Assembly (NCBI RefSeq): GCF_042186555.1
Contig: NC_133328.1
Location: 495,779,106 to 495,843,105, forward strand
Length of the DNA stretch: 64,000 nt
From: Aquarana catesbeiana
Taxonomy: Eukaryota > Chordata > Amphibia > Anura > Ranidae
Reading direction: 5' to 3'
The notes beneath the pieces are model-generated. The model did no database searches and had not been told where the DNA came from. It worked only from the letters and a program-made list of their open reading frames with translations. Shown in pieces: positions 22,828 to 34,654 of the stretch. The translations under genes were made by a program, and so were the position numbers. The number at the start of each line of letters is the position of its first letter. Position 1 is the stretch's first letter.

Positions 22828-24322
22828 GCCTCGTACACACGATCGGATTGTTGGCCAACAAAACCGTAGACTTTTGTCCAAAGGGCGTTGGCCCAAACTT
22901 GTCTTGCATACACATGGAAGTACATCTTCGCCAGCACACCATGGATCAGCAAACAAGATTGTCCAAAAAAGGTTTTTTAATCGAAAACGGTCACATCACA
23001 AAGGAGGTGCAACGTTTCAGGGCCGCGCAGGACCCCTTCGTCAGGCAAGTGATGACTGACGAAGTGGTCCTGCGCGGCCCCGAAATGCTGCACCTCCCTT
23101 GTGATGTGACCGTTTTCGATTAAAAAACCTTTTTTGGACAATCTTGTTTGCTGATCCATGGTGTGCTGGCGAAGATGTACTTCTGTCTGATGCTTCCAGA
23201 ACCCAACTGGTAATCGTTACAGCACCCATTATTGTTCTATTGCCATTTGTCCGGGAACGTATGCGACTGGAATATCAAATTGATTGCATACACACGGCAC
23301 ACAATTGTTGGCCAACAATCACAAACGTAGTGACGTACTACATGGTTTTTCAGCTCTTTAGCACCACCCTTTGGACTCCTTCTGCTAATTTCATGTTCGT
23401 AGAAGTTTGGTGAGTGTTGATTTGCGCTTTTCATTTCACGCTTTTAATTTTGTGTTTTTCAGTTCTTTTCTGAGCGGCCGTTTGTCAACCAGATATGTTG
23501 TGTAATCCGAGGAGATAACGTATTATTTATTATCGGCCTTGGAGTTATTGCTTTGACTTTTTTTTTGGTTGAATAATGATTTGATTTGGTATATTTTTGG
23601 ATGCATAGAATGCACTTTTGGTTAAGTTCTACTGGCAGATAGCACGTCTAATTTTATTTGTTTTCTTTTTTTAACAATAAAAAAATTGTGTAGAATAATA
23701 CCTGGCTATGTGTTTTACTTCAAATGACAGCTTGGGAGTAGGCAGTTACATTTCAAAAATACAATGTAAAATTGACAAGGGACACCAACATAGTTGTATC
23801 TTTGAACTTAAAAACTACGGGATAATGGTGTTGTGGTAACTTGCCCAAATAAAAAAAAAAAAAAAAAAAAAGCACAATAATATTATTCTTGATATCACTA
23901 GAAAAAAAAGCCTTTGAAAATTAGTTTGCAATAACTCAATCAATATCACCAGCAAAGCAGCTTCATTATTATCCCATTAAAGAAGAAGAGAATGTGCGCT
24001 GCATTTCGAGATTTCATAATTTGCCACATCACGAATGTTAATTCTCCATTAAGAATGCTAGTCTACAAGACCGGCCGCTTCTGCTTCCGAGCATGCGTGT
24101 TTGTACTTTGGACTTTTGTCCGACGGACTTGTGTACACACGCTCGGAAAATCTGTCAACAGACATTTGTCCGCGGAAAATTTTAAAACCTGCTAGCCAAC
24201 ATTTGTCCGCGGAATATCCGACAACAATTGTCTGATGGAGCATACACACGGTCTGATTTTCTGCCAACAGCCTGTCATCACACATTTCCCGTCGGAAAAT
24301 CCGATCATGTGTACGAGGCTTA
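22828..24322. mobile_element. Candidate long element with family A-like ends
   Basis: The left end TTAAGCCTCGTACACACGAT and the right end ATCATGTGTACGAGGCTTAA are inverse copies about 1.5 kb apart. That suggests one larger relative of the family A MITEs. Inside are a fold-back insertion at 22919-23181 and about 600 bases of AT-rich DNA without a transposase frame. The alternative is two adjacent unrelated copies each missing one end. Confidence 0.5.
22919..23181. mobile_element. Fold-back element, ~125 bp arms with 12 bp spacer
   Basis: Arms 22919-23043 and 23056-23181 are inverse copies from AGTACATCTTCGCCAGCAC inward, with only a few mismatches. The centre carries CTGACGAAG and CGAAATGCTGCACC (CAACGTTTCAGGG on the other side). 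It is not coding; frames here are shadows of the palindrome. Confidence 0.9.
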
Positions 24323-25374
24323 ACATGTCAATGCTTATATGATATAGTGGTACATCTCAACATTTTTCACCCTTACACAACAAAGGAGCTATCCACAAAC
24401 CACTACAAACCACCATGCATGCTGTGACCCAGAAGACAAAAATGAAAAGTACTGGAAGAATCCTTCCAAAAGTAGGGCTGGCCATAGATGGACTGAAATT
24501 CAGCCAGTTCAGCAGGGACGGGCTGAATTTTCGATCCATATGTGGCTGCTCCCACTTGACAGAAGTTGAACTAATGACTGCAGGCCCCCATCCTTCTGAG
24601 GGGGTCAGTGTGTGAAGGGAACAGTGAGAGGTGCACGTCTGTACCGTACTGTCCAGGTTAGGACAAAGGCCCGAGCCTGTGAAGGATGTAGCAGAAGAAA
24701 GGTGCTAGGATTAGTTAGATTTAGTGCTGGCTCACTGTTTTCAGTGCAGCTGTGGGTGTGATATGTTAGATCTAATAGAAACATAGAAACAGAAAAAAAA
24801 AAAAACAGAAAAAAGACTTAAACATAAAAAAAATGATGTGTTTTATATAAATTCACAAGCTATTTTCTTAGTTGCCTTTAAAGTCTCATATAGTACTTGG
24901 GGGCTACTACTTTTTCTTCTATTTAGGGGAGTGACAATACTTGGTTGGACATAGAGATAGTTTATGATTTTACACAAAATCATGTTTTTTTTTTGTTTTT
25001 TTTTTAACTGGTTAATTATATTTATCACATTTATTCAATTTTTTACACATTGTTGGATTGATTGATAACCATTTGAAAATATTGTTCAGAGCTGTATTTA
25101 CTAATATTTATTGATATTCAAGGGATTATGTATCTATAGCAGCTGATCATACACTAGAGTGTAATTGTTTGGATATTGGTGGATAGTCTTTTATCCATAG
25201 TGCAGAAGGGTATAATATTTATCTGAGAAGTTGATTATTTTTTTCTGTCTATCGTTTATATGTATGTATGTAGTTTGTATTCCTTATAGAACAGAATCTT
25301 CCAAACATATAAAAACAACAAAATAAATAAATGGTACATTAGAAAGACAAGAAATAATGTATTAAATTACTTAC
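24323..25374. other. Intron, nothing recognised
   Basis: This is AT-rich DNA to the donor of the 25375-25528 exon. Short A and T tracts are present and no repeat end stands out. Confidence 0.4.
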
Positions 25375-25528
25375 TTGGTGGCTCCAGGAATATTCACTCT
25401 CTGTAAGCTGCTGTTTTTCAGTTATTAACTCACTGTAGAGCTTTTTACCCTCTTCAATCTTTCTGTCAGTGTCCATTAAGTCTGAAGAACATTTAGCCCA
25501 TATAGTCTCTGAGTGGCTCAAATTATCC
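25375..25528 (-). CDS. CCDC178: CCDC178 internal exon
   Basis: This is a coding exon of 154 bases, phase 2 in and phase 0 out. The acceptor is a strong pyrimidine tract ending CATATACAG, and the donor is CACCAA|GTAAGTAAGT. The first base completes an AGG codon begun by AG at the end of the previous exon. The peptide starts RDNLSHSETIWAKCSSDLMD and ends TESEYSWSHQ. It is hydrophilic and heptad-like (KLYSELITEKQQL). Flanking DNA on both sides is AT-rich intron, and the open frame runs into the intron for only a few codons beyond the donor. This exon gives the clearest view of purifying constraint in the central part of the locus, being open and cleanly bounded among decayed repeats. Confidence 0.78.
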
Positions 25529-26690
25529 CTGTATATGAAGAGGAAAAAACACACAGAAAAGATACATTTAGCACCATCTTCTGTATACATGGTCCGGAAT
25601 GTGCCTCCAAAATGACCTTACTTTCAGTCGTTTAGAAAGATTGAAAAATACTCACTGTCTATCTTCCGCCATTACATTTGTCATTTTATATACAGAAGCG
25701 AGACAGTGTGTAAAAGTGTGTAAAACATGACTATTCTCCAAAAAACCAAAATGTATCATTGTGTGGCGAACACTAGTCTATAAATTGTGATGCCATCACT
25801 CTGATACAGTCTCCTGGAACCTGAGAAGACTTGATCACTTAATAGTCATCAGGATGTGCCCATGTCACCCAGGCAGTGACATTGAACTGCAAAGTTCTCC
25901 ACCTCTGCAGTGAAGAAGATAGAAGACACAGGACCCAGCGTATCACGACAGCAGATTCTTGTAGAAGGGGGTTTAGCTTATTTTTTACTGGTTTTCATGC
26001 ACAGCTGCACCAGATTTTGCACTCTCCAGTTTTAGTAAGTCAACCCCATTTTGTTAAATGAATTCAATAAGTACAAATACCTATGGATCCTGGCAAAAAT
26101 TCACTGAGCTTATAACATTTACTAAATACAAACACACTGTTCATTTTGCAACGAAAGTTGTGCTCTCCAAGGAAATGTTTCCCAGAGCTTAGCAAATGTG
26201 GGGAAGCTTCACTGTACAAAAAATTCTCAATCTTATTTAAAAAAAAAAAAAAAACAGCATGTTTGCTTGCACATGATCGGATGATGGAAGTAAGCAGAAC
26301 TTCACCACATTCGTCTCTTTGTAGAGTGCAATGTCACTTGGTAACAGTGTTTTGCATTTAGTAAATCAATCCCTTAGCATCTGCTGTTAGCATTGTTCCC
26401 AGTTGTTCATTGTGAACTAATGAATATCTCTACCCTTTGCTATTGAGATATGAAGGGGAGGGGAGTGTTATGTAGTCCAAACACACTTCCTTTACTAACA
26501 TATTAATGCTTCATAGATAAAGTGTATTGATGGAAGCATATTAAATGTTTGTTCATGGGATCAGATAAGCATTAGATGAAAATCACTTAAATAATATAGA
26601 TATATTATATACCTTGTTAAACAACTATGGTTGCAATCATTTTTGCGAGAAATAAATTATGCCACGAGTGTTGAAAAACAGATGCTAAGC
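25529..26690. other. Intron with AGTAAATCAAT repeat pieces
   Basis: Fragments of the TTTAGTAAATCAACCCC MITE type appear near 25960-26050 and 26110-26375. No coding exon is seen. Confidence 0.45.
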
Positions 26691-26694
26691 ACTT

Positions 26695-26990
26695 GCCGAG
26701 AGCACAGTGGTTAAGTGGTTAAGTGGTTAGCCCTTACACCTAGCGGCAACAGGGTCGTTGGTTCAAATCCCAACCATGGCATTACCTTTATTGAGCTTGC
26801 ATGTTCCCAGTGTGGGTTTCCTCCCACACTCCAAAGACACGTTTGAAGGTTAATTGGCTCCTGCCTAAATTGGCCCTAGTATGTGTATGTATAAATGTCA
26901 GTTAGAAACCTTAGATTGTAAACTCCTTGAGGGCAGGGACTGATTTGAATGTATAATAAATATGTAAAGTGCTGCAAAAAAATGACCGTG
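26695..26990 (+). mobile_element. tRNA-derived SINE
   Basis: A head with a B-box-like GGTTCAAATCCCAACCATGG at about 26761 follows a degenerate A-box region that is partly tandem (GTGGTTAAGTGGTTAAGTGG). The body has TCCTCCCACACTCCAAAGAC, and the tail reads TAGATTGTAAACTCCTTGAG, then GGGCAGGGACTGA, a LINE-like 3' tail. No stable tRNA cloverleaf survives. Confidence 0.8.
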
Positions 26991-28060
26991 ATAAATAAAG
27001 GGCACCTGAGCCACATGTGGCGCTAGCTATAGGCTGTTTTTTTCAGGTCTCCTTCACACAATTTGCTGAATTAAATGAACCTTGAGTCCACCACTGGAAC
27101 AGTTACCCGAGAGAGCTATCCTGGGTACTGAAAGAGCACATAAAAAAGGTTTAAAGGAGTTCAAAGTTATATAAAGATAGTATATTTTGATAATTGCTCA
27201 TGCAGAACTTTTTATCTAATCTCACTCCTGAACATGGAAAGCGCTGACCTTGATCAATGAGCTGTGTTAGCAAATGTATAAAGAGTAAGGGCTTAGAGTA
27301 AGGTACTAAAGCTGGGTATACACTGTTAGAATGTCATTCAAAATGTTTGGTTTTGACATTAGTTCGATTTTCTAATCTTTAGTGGGGCCAAATCGATGTT
27401 CGCTTTCAACTGCAGCGATGAGAAGATTCGAAGGAGCAGGATGGGAATTTTTTCTTGAATGAACAAATTTCTAACAGTGTGTCTGTGTTTTGATGGGGAA
27501 ATTACATTCATTCCAAAACCTAAATTAAAAGCACACGTTTTGAACTATTTTCAAACAACATTACTCAAGCTGTCAAACGTACTGAGAATTTTTGTACAAA
27601 TTTTCATTCAAAAATCTACTAGTGTACAGTCAGTTTAAAAAAACTACATTTGACCGCTCTAAGTATAGTAAGCTTGGTAACAACATGCCAGTAAGGCCTC
27701 ATGTACACTGCTGCTGGTAAACGGACGTTCAGAGGCAGTTGGCTGCTTTTTTCAGCTGCCCCTGAACTCATCCAATGTTATCTTATGTGTACATGTACAC
27801 AGGTTCGTTTAATGTCCTTTTTAGGCAGCTGCATTTTTAGGCTTTTCTTTGAAGGCAAAAAAATGGGTTCAGACGCTGAAGTTTCTGATGTTTCGGACGC
27901 AAAATGCCGCTAAACTACCGCATTTTGCCGCAATTTTGTTTATAAGCGTTTTTACAGGTGCCCTATTTTTTAACATTACATAACTTAAAAATGATAACAA
28001 ATGATGAAAAAACACTAAAAAAATATTTTAAAAACTTGTAATTGCTTGCTATGTTCATAT
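26991..28060. other. Intron with MITE fragments
   Basis: Short pieces such as AAAGCTGGGTATACACTGTT at 27310 and AGGCCTCATGTACACTGC at 27694 are ends of ranid MITE types. No gene is seen. Confidence 0.45.
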
Positions 28061-28067
28061 AGGTTTA

Positions 28068-28520
28068 GGGTTTCCCATTAGGGTTAGGGGTTATGGTTAG
28101 GGGTTAAGGTTTTCCCCTTGAAGAACAAGTTTATGGTTACTGTAAGTGTTATGGTTTCCTGTTAGGGTTAGGGTTTCCCATTAGGGTTAGGGGGTTATGG
28201 TTAGGGTTTTCCCTTTGAAGAACAAGTTTAGGGTTATGGTAAGTGTTATGGTTTCCCGTTAGGGTTAGGGTTACGGTTTCTGGTTAGGGTTAGGGTTTCC
28301 TATTAGGGTTAGGGGGTTATGGTTAGGGTTAGGGTTAGGGTTTTCGCCTTGAAGAACAAGTTTAGGGTAATGGTAAGTGTTATGGTTTCCCGTTAGGGTT
28401 TCCGTTTAGGGTTATGGTTTCCCATTAGGGTTAGCAGGGTTATGGTTAGGGTTAGGGTTTTCCCCTTGAAGAACAAGTTTAGGGATATGGTATGTGTTAT
28501 GGTTTCCAGTTAGGGTTAAT
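28068..28520 (+). repeat. Telomere-like minisatellite
   Basis: TTAGGG and its variants (TTATGG, TTTCCC spacers) fill about 450 bases. A higher-order marker, GAAGAACAAG, recurs at 28121, 28217, 28351 and 28468, giving units of 96, 134 and 117 bases. Both flanks are ordinary AT-rich DNA, so this is interstitial. Confidence 0.9.
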
Positions 28521-29110
28521 TAAAAATATTTTAAAAATTGCAATTAAAATGTGCATAAAAAAGGCAAAATAAATTAATACAAAAAATGAAATTACACATA
28601 CAGCTTTTAAAAAAAAATAAACAAAAAATTCTAATAATCAACTGCAAAATATAAATATGAAATATATTTTAAAAAAATGCAACTCAATTTTGCATAAAAA
28701 AGACAAAATAAATAAATAAATAAAATGAAATTACATATACAGCTCATAAAAGAATAACAAAAAAAATATATTAATCAATTGCAATTTAAAAATTAAATTA
28801 GCATTTTTTTCCTGACATATGCTCATTATGGGATCCATAGTAAAAGCACCGAAATTGAGGTAGATACAAGTATACTGCTGCTCTTTCAGCTGCTGCTACT
28901 CACTCTGGTCTCACAGAATGGCTGAAATAGTTACATAATACTGTTTTTTGGGGCTTTGGGAGGGTCCTATGATGTGATCTTAAATAAACGCTCCTAGACG
29001 CAAACGCGTCAAAACGTGGCATGCAAACGCTGCAAAACGGGTGTTTTTAAACGGTTTGAAGCTGTGAACAAATTTGTTCAGAGGAGGTTGCCTCAGCATC
29101 CCGTGTACAT
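28521..29110. other. AT-rich intron with two near-repeat blocks
   Basis: Two similar stretches, around 28540-28650 and 28670-28790 (both with GCATAAAAAAG, ATTACA and TACAGCT), look like a diverged tandem duplication of about 120 bases. No gene is seen. Confidence 0.5.
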
Positions 29111-29116
29111 TAAGCC

Positions 29117-29498
29117 TAATGCCCCGTACACATGGTCGGATTTTCCGATGGAAAATGTCCGATCGGAGCGTGTTGTCGGAAATTGGAGAGCAGGAGATAA
29201 AATTTTCCGACAACAAAATCCGTTGTCGGAAATTCCGATCGCGTGTACACAAATCCGAAGGACAAAGTGCCACGCATGCTCAGAATAAATAAAGAGATGA
29301 AAGCTATTGGCCACTGCCCCGTTTATAGTCCCGACGTACGTGTTTTACGTCACCGCGTTTAGAACGATCGGATTTTCCGACAACTTTGTGTGACCGTGTG
29401 TATGCAAGACAAGTTTGAGCCAACATCCGGCGGAAAAAATCCTAGGATTTTGTTGTCGGAATGTCCGAACAAAGTCCGACCGTGTGTACGGGGCATAA
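29117..29498. mobile_element. MITE family A, complete copy
   Basis: The ends AATGCCCCGTACACATGGTC and CCGACCGTGTGTACGGGGCA are inverted. It is in opposite orientation to, and closely matches, the 21478 and 45558 copies. Confidence 0.9.
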
Positions 29499-29964
29499 GT
29501 GTGCTGCTTATTTTTATTTCTAGAAAAATCACAACACAACAAAGTAACAGAAAAGCAGTTTTGCAGATGTACTTCTTGTCTTCTACTTTTTTTAATACAT
29601 TTAAAAAAAAAAAATATGCCCACATCTCTAAATTAACCTTACTCTAACCCCTAAATTAAACCCTGAAATGTGCATTTACCTTGCCAGGTGCTGAAATTAT
29701 CAGCACCAAAACTTCCCTCTCCTGTACCAAAAAACTCTCTTATCTTGTTTAAGCAAGGTCTGCTGACAATCATTCATATTTGATCCAAGCTACCATTTTT
29801 TGACTGTTGCAGGCAGAATGTCTACCTCTGTATACATGTCTACGATTGCCCTATTTGTAAAAATATTGGTGTTGTAAAGAGGTTCAGTCCAATGAACAAA
29901 AACTGAATGGCTATATCATATATTGGCACCTTTAAAAACTCCTTATACAGGTAGGATCCTTGAG

Positions 29965-30485
29965 AAAAACTACTTAAATGAGAACCTGTCCCTGACTTAA
30001 AAAACTGCAGGTAAAACAGGAAAATCACTTACTTTAATTGCTTTTTTGCAATGTCTCTTCTTTTCATAGAACTTGCTAGAAAATGTGACTATTCCACAAA
30101 TAGTCAATGCCCTACCACTGCCCCCTGACCCTGTTGCACTCTCAACCCTCTTATGGGAGTGTCTAATTACTCTCTATGCTGACCCAGCTCCTCCGCCCCT
30201 CCCCTCTCCTTCCCATTAGATGTAGTAAGGATCTGTATCTGAGCTGAGGCGGTGCAGGGGAGAGTATCAAAGTATATCACTTGAGTGACAACTCTGAGTC
30301 TTCTGGGGCTTCTGACATCCCATCCAAGATGGTGGCACCCAGCAGCAGTCACAGGGCTTTTGAACATATTTATGCATGTTATTTTTACACATAAATAACA
30401 TGCATAAATATGCTAAATACACATATAACATTATAACCTTGTCACCTTTGGTAAAATAAATAGGTGACAGGGTCTCCAAGTTATA
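29965..30485. mobile_element. MITE with GAGAACCTGTCCC ends
   Basis: ATGAGAACCTGTCCCTGAC at the left pairs with GGTGACAGGGTCTCCAAG at the right. An inner hairpin near 30370-30415 (TATTTATGCATGTTATTT against ATAACATGCATAAATA) is also seen. Confidence 0.65.
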
Positions 30486-30577
30486 CCTGCCCTTAGCTAC
30501 AGGCTTAACAATACAGGCTTAACAATATTAACCCTTTCGCGCCTAAGCCTATTTCCGACATTTGTTACTTACAACAT

Positions 30578-30589
<12 letters not shown>

Positions 30590-30659
<70 letters not shown>
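30590..30659. repeat. (GA)n microsatellite
   Basis: About 34 uninterrupted AG dinucleotides lie between TATATATATA and AATAAAATGGCG inside the family E repeat. Confidence 0.98.
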
Positions 30660-30662
<3 letters not shown>

Positions 30663-31125
30663 AAATGGCGATCCTTGTAATATTTTATGTCACACAGTAT
30701 TTGCGCAGCATTCTTTTAAACGCATTTTTTTGGGAAAAAAGACACTTTCACGAATTAAAAAAAACTAAACAGTAAAGTTAACCCAATTTTTGTATAATGT
30801 GAAAGATGATGTTATGCTGAGTAAATAGATACCTAACGTCATGCTTTGAAATTGCGCACACTCGTGGAATGGCGACAAACTACAGTACCTAAAAATCTCT
30901 ATAGGCGACGCTTTAAAAAATGTAACGGTTACCAGGTTAGAGTTACAGAGGGGGTATTTTGCTAGAATTATTTCTCTCACTCTGACGATCGTGGCGATAC
31001 CTCACATGTGTAATTTGAACCCCATTTACATTTGTGGGAGCGACTTACGTATGCGTTTTCTTTGCTGTACAAGCACGCGGGGACTTTTATTTTTCTCATT
31101 TTTTTTCTTTTTTTACATTGTCCCT

Positions 31126-32021
31126 TTAACCACTTCAGCCCCAGAAGAATTTCCCCCCTTCCTGACCAGAGCACTTTTTGTGATTCGGCACTGCGTCACT
31201 TTAACTGACAATTGCGCGGTCGTGCGACATTGTACCCAAACAAAATTGGGTCTTAGAGCTTTCTTTTGGTGGTATTTGATCGCCTCTGCAGTTTTTATTT
31301 TTTTGCACTATAAACAAAAGAATAGCGACAATTTTGATACTTTTTTCTATAATAAATATCCCCCAAAAATGTATAAAAGACAATTTTTCCCTCAGTTTAG
31401 GCAGATTTGTATTCTTCTACATATTTTTGGTAAAAAAAAGATCGTAATAAGTGTATAATGATTGGTTTGTGCAAAAGTTATAGCATCTACAAAATAGGGG
31501 ATAGATTTATGGCATTTTTATTATTTATTTTTTTTTTTATTAGTAATGGCGGCGATCTGTGATTTTTATTGGGACTGCGACATTATGGTGAACACATCGG
31601 ACATTTTTTACACTATTTTTGGACCATTGTCATTTATACAGCAATCAGTGCTATTAAAATGCATTGATTACTGTGTAAATGACACTGGCAAAGAAGAAGT
31701 TAACCACTAGGGGGCGGTGAAGGGGTTAAGTGTGTCCTAGGGAGTGATTCTAACTGTGAGGGGGCTGGACTTCAACACACAAGATAGTGATGACAGCTAT
31801 CGATGAGAGAGAGCTGTGATCACTGTCCTGTCACCAGGCAGAACGGGGAAATGCTTGTTTACAAAAGCATCTCCCCGTTCTTCCTCTCCTGCGGTCACGG
31901 AGACCACGCGGTCAAGCGCTCGCGACACCACTTCTTAAAGGGGACATACCTGTACGCCCTTTTGCCTGCCAGTGCCATTCTGCCAACATAAATCGGCGTG
32001 CGCTGGTTGGCAGCCAGTTAA
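31126..32021 (-). repeat. Family F element bounded by TTAA
   Basis: It begins TTAACCACTTCAGCCCC, the inverse of the GCTGAAGTGGTTAA end of copy 1, and ends GGCAGCCAGTTAA. Removing it with one TTAA rejoins the family E sequence, so TTAA is the likely target duplication, as in piggyBac-like elements. Confidence 0.75.
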
Positions 32022-32639
32022 TAAAAAAATTCTGATCATTTTTATTGCTATCACAAGGAATGTAAACATCCCTTGTGACAGTAATAAGGGGTGACAGTTA
32101 CCCCAAGTCCCTCCTTTGCACTTAAAAGTATTCAGATCAACAAAATCAGTGATTCTGGACACTGTAATTTTTTTTCACATCGGCGTCATTGGCGTTGTGA
32201 CATTGCTGCCGGGATTTTACATTGGAGACTCGATCAAGGCTGATTCTGGCTTTGTTCGGGTCTTAGCCTAGGAGGTGGACGCTTGGGTCTCCCGGTGGGA
32301 CGGGGGGCCCAGAAAGAGCGGCGGAAGAGCGGCGGAAGGGGGGATGTCCCCTCCCGCTCCTTTAGGATAACAGCTGAGCGGCTTTTAGCTGCATTGGTTG
32401 TTATCGCTAAAAAGCCAACCGCTGGCTCTAAAAAAATGGTACCGGGGTGTTACCCCGGTATAACCCCTTCAAGTCGTGAACGCAAATTGCAAAGAAATAA
32501 AAAAGATGGTAGCTACATCTGGACAGTATAGAAATGATAAATGCGACACACGTCACATGAACCAATAGGGCACATGGCAGCATTACCTAATCAAAATAAT
32601 ACTTTAGGTAAAAAATCTCTTGCCATGAACAAGCATCAG

Positions 32640-33500
32640 TAGTACTGTAGAGTATTGTACTATGTTAAGTTTGGGGTTTAAGTGATACCCTTTATTGGTT
32701 TAGTTAAGTTATTAAAGATGCAAGCTTTTGACATAACTCAGATCCCTTCTTCAGACTTTATACAATTATAAGTTATACAGAAAGCTTTCCTCTTTATTAT
32801 CTTAAAATATAACTGAAGGCAAAACTTTTTTTTCGTTTTAGACAAAGTGATGAGGGATTAGAACACCTTTCAGATTTCTATTGCTGCCTGTGTCCCCGTT
32901 GTAGAGATTCACCCTCTAAACTTGTCATAATGACTGTTATCACAAAAAGTGAGAAAAAAATCCCAAATTGTGAATGGTCACCAGACCAGGAATAGTGGGA
33001 AAATCTTCCAATGAGGACATTGGTCCTGGTGGTCCTGCTGGCTACCAGAGACTTCCCTCACTTTGGAGAGATGTTATCTCACTTCTTGTTTTGGCAATAG
33101 GACAGGAAGTGAAAGAAAATCTCCCCAATGAGACAGATGGTTATACCCCTCCCTTACTCTTTAAAAAATAGAAAAAGTTTTGCCTTCCGTTCAACCTTAA
33201 CTTAACTTAAAAGGTATCATTAGCCTCCAAACGTTTTGCTAAGCAACTTCCTGAAACCTAAGGAACATTGTGTGAGTTTATTGTAATTAGAAACTGGACA
33301 TTGTGGGTGTTTAATGTAATTAGAGTCTATTTCTTCAATCAGGCAGACCCTGCCTGGGTCCTGCAATGAACAATGAAGACAACAGGAAACAGCCTGCATG
33401 GGTAATAATCAAATATGACTGCCCCAATGTACATACATAATTAGACTTTACACAGAAAAGTTTCCTATATAAACTATCACAGTAATAGGATTATTTGCCT
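32640..33500. repeat. Interspersed repeat split by MITE family I
   Basis: GATACCCTTTATTGGTTTAG and CAGATCCCTTCTTCAGAC mark a repeat at 32670-32810, which appears to resume at about 33210. MITE I, from AACTGAAGGCAAAACTT to AAGTTTTGCCTTCCGTTC, occupies about 32812-33205. Confidence 0.6.
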
Positions 33501-34327
33501 TGACCACATCCCGCCCGCCTATAGCAAAATGACAGCCGAGAGGTGGTTTTATTATCCTCGTTGGGCGCCATATGATGTCCAGCAGGATAAGCTGCTTGCG
33601 CAGTGGCGATCAGTAGTGCGGTGTGTCGCTCTGACACACCACATCTCCGATCTTGGTAAAGAGCCTATAATGTAGGCTCTTCACCATGTGATCAGCTGTG
33701 TCCAATCACAGCTCCTCACATGGTAACCAGGCAGTGCCGGTTATCGGCTTTTCCTCTATTCATGCTGACAAGACGCGAGTAGAGGAAAGCCGATAAGCAG
33801 TTCCCCTGACGGGGGTGGGGGGAGGGGTCTGCGCTGATAATCAGCACTTTGGTTATCAGTGCAGACCCATTAAGGATGACCACAAGTACCCACCTAAAGT
33901 GCCAGCCCATGCCCACCAGGGATTCCAATCAGTGCCCACCAGGGATGCCAATCAGTGCCCATCAGTAATGCCTGTCAGTGCCTCCTCATCAGTGCTGTCT
34001 ATCAGTGCCATCTATCAGTGCCATCTATCAGTGCCAATCAAAACGTACTTATTTACAAAATATTATAACATTATAACAGAAATGAAGAAAAAAAAGTTTT
34101 TCATAATTTTCGGTCTTTTTTTATTTGTTTAGCAAAAAATTAAAAACCCAGCGGTAAATAAATACCAATAAAAGAAAGCTCTATTTGTGGGAAAAAAAAT
34201 ATAAAAGTTTAATTTGGGTACAGTGTTGCATAACCGGGCAATTGTCATTCAAAATGTGACAGCACTGAAAGTTTAAAATTGGCCTGGGCAGGAAGGGGGT
34301 AAAAGTGCCTAGGATTGAAGTGGTTAA
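33497..34327 (+). repeat. Family F repeat, copy 4, with ATCAGTGCC minisatellite
   Basis: The copy ends GGATTGAAGTGGTTAA and includes TTTGGGTACAGTGTTGCAT. Between about 33900 and 34045 a short unit of ATCAGTGCC-CACC/TCT type is repeated ten or more times. Confidence 0.75.
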
Positions 34328-34382
34328 GCTGATCAAGCATATATAAAAAAGACTGACTATAAAGTCTCTTTAATGCTCATAC

Positions 34383-34525
34383 CTGCAAACCTGCAGGGTT
34401 CTCTTTGCTTCGGAAAGTTGGGCTGCCATTACAGTCCTCTCTTCATTAGCTTCCGCAGTAACCTTTTGAAAACTCAGTGTGGCTGCTTTTAGTTTAATCT
34501 CTGCTTCATTGAGCAATTGTGTTGC
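34383..34525 (-). CDS. CCDC178: CCDC178 internal exon
   Basis: This is a coding exon of 143 bases, phase 0 in and phase 2 out. The acceptor is TGTTTTCTCATAAAG followed by GCA ACA CAA. Two donors are possible: CTGCAG|GTTTGC and TTTGCAG|GTATGA. I chose the second because it is closer to consensus and because only it gives the phase 2 that the next exon needs. The peptide begins ATQLLNEAEIKLKAA and continues as a glutamate/lysine/alanine coiled coil to SEAKRTLQVC. It sits 1.3 kb from the preceding exon and 8.9 kb from the following one. There are no cysteine pairs, signal peptide or membrane segment. Taken alone it could be any coiled-coil gene; the assignment rests on phase and order with its neighbours. 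Confidence 0.78.
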
Positions 34526-34654
34526 CTTTATGAGAAAACAAAGGTTTGGGATAATCAGATGGAAGGAATCATGCAATAAAACAAATATGATGATAATGAT
34601 ATTATAATGACAAAAAAATATGATGATTAATTGTAAAAAAAAAATAGGAAGTTA

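Larger units (their letters stand above)
30528..32475 (+). repeat. Family E repeat, copy 2, split by family F
   Basis: TTAACCCTTTCGCGCCTAAG opens the copy, and the E landmarks run to about 31125. An F element occupies 31126-32021. E then resumes with TCTGATCATTTTTATTGC. A (GA)n tract interrupts E at 30590-30659. Confidence 0.75.

Noticed and set aside
26740..26785. tRNA gene
   Set aside because: Only A/B-box-like sequence is present; it is the head of a SINE with a LINE-like tail and cannot form a good cloverleaf.
28068..28520. True chromosome end
   Set aside because: TTAGGG variants are irregular and both flanks continue as ordinary DNA.
33900..34045. CRISPR-like array
   Set aside because: Units are short, contiguous and have no spacers; this is a eukaryotic minisatellite.
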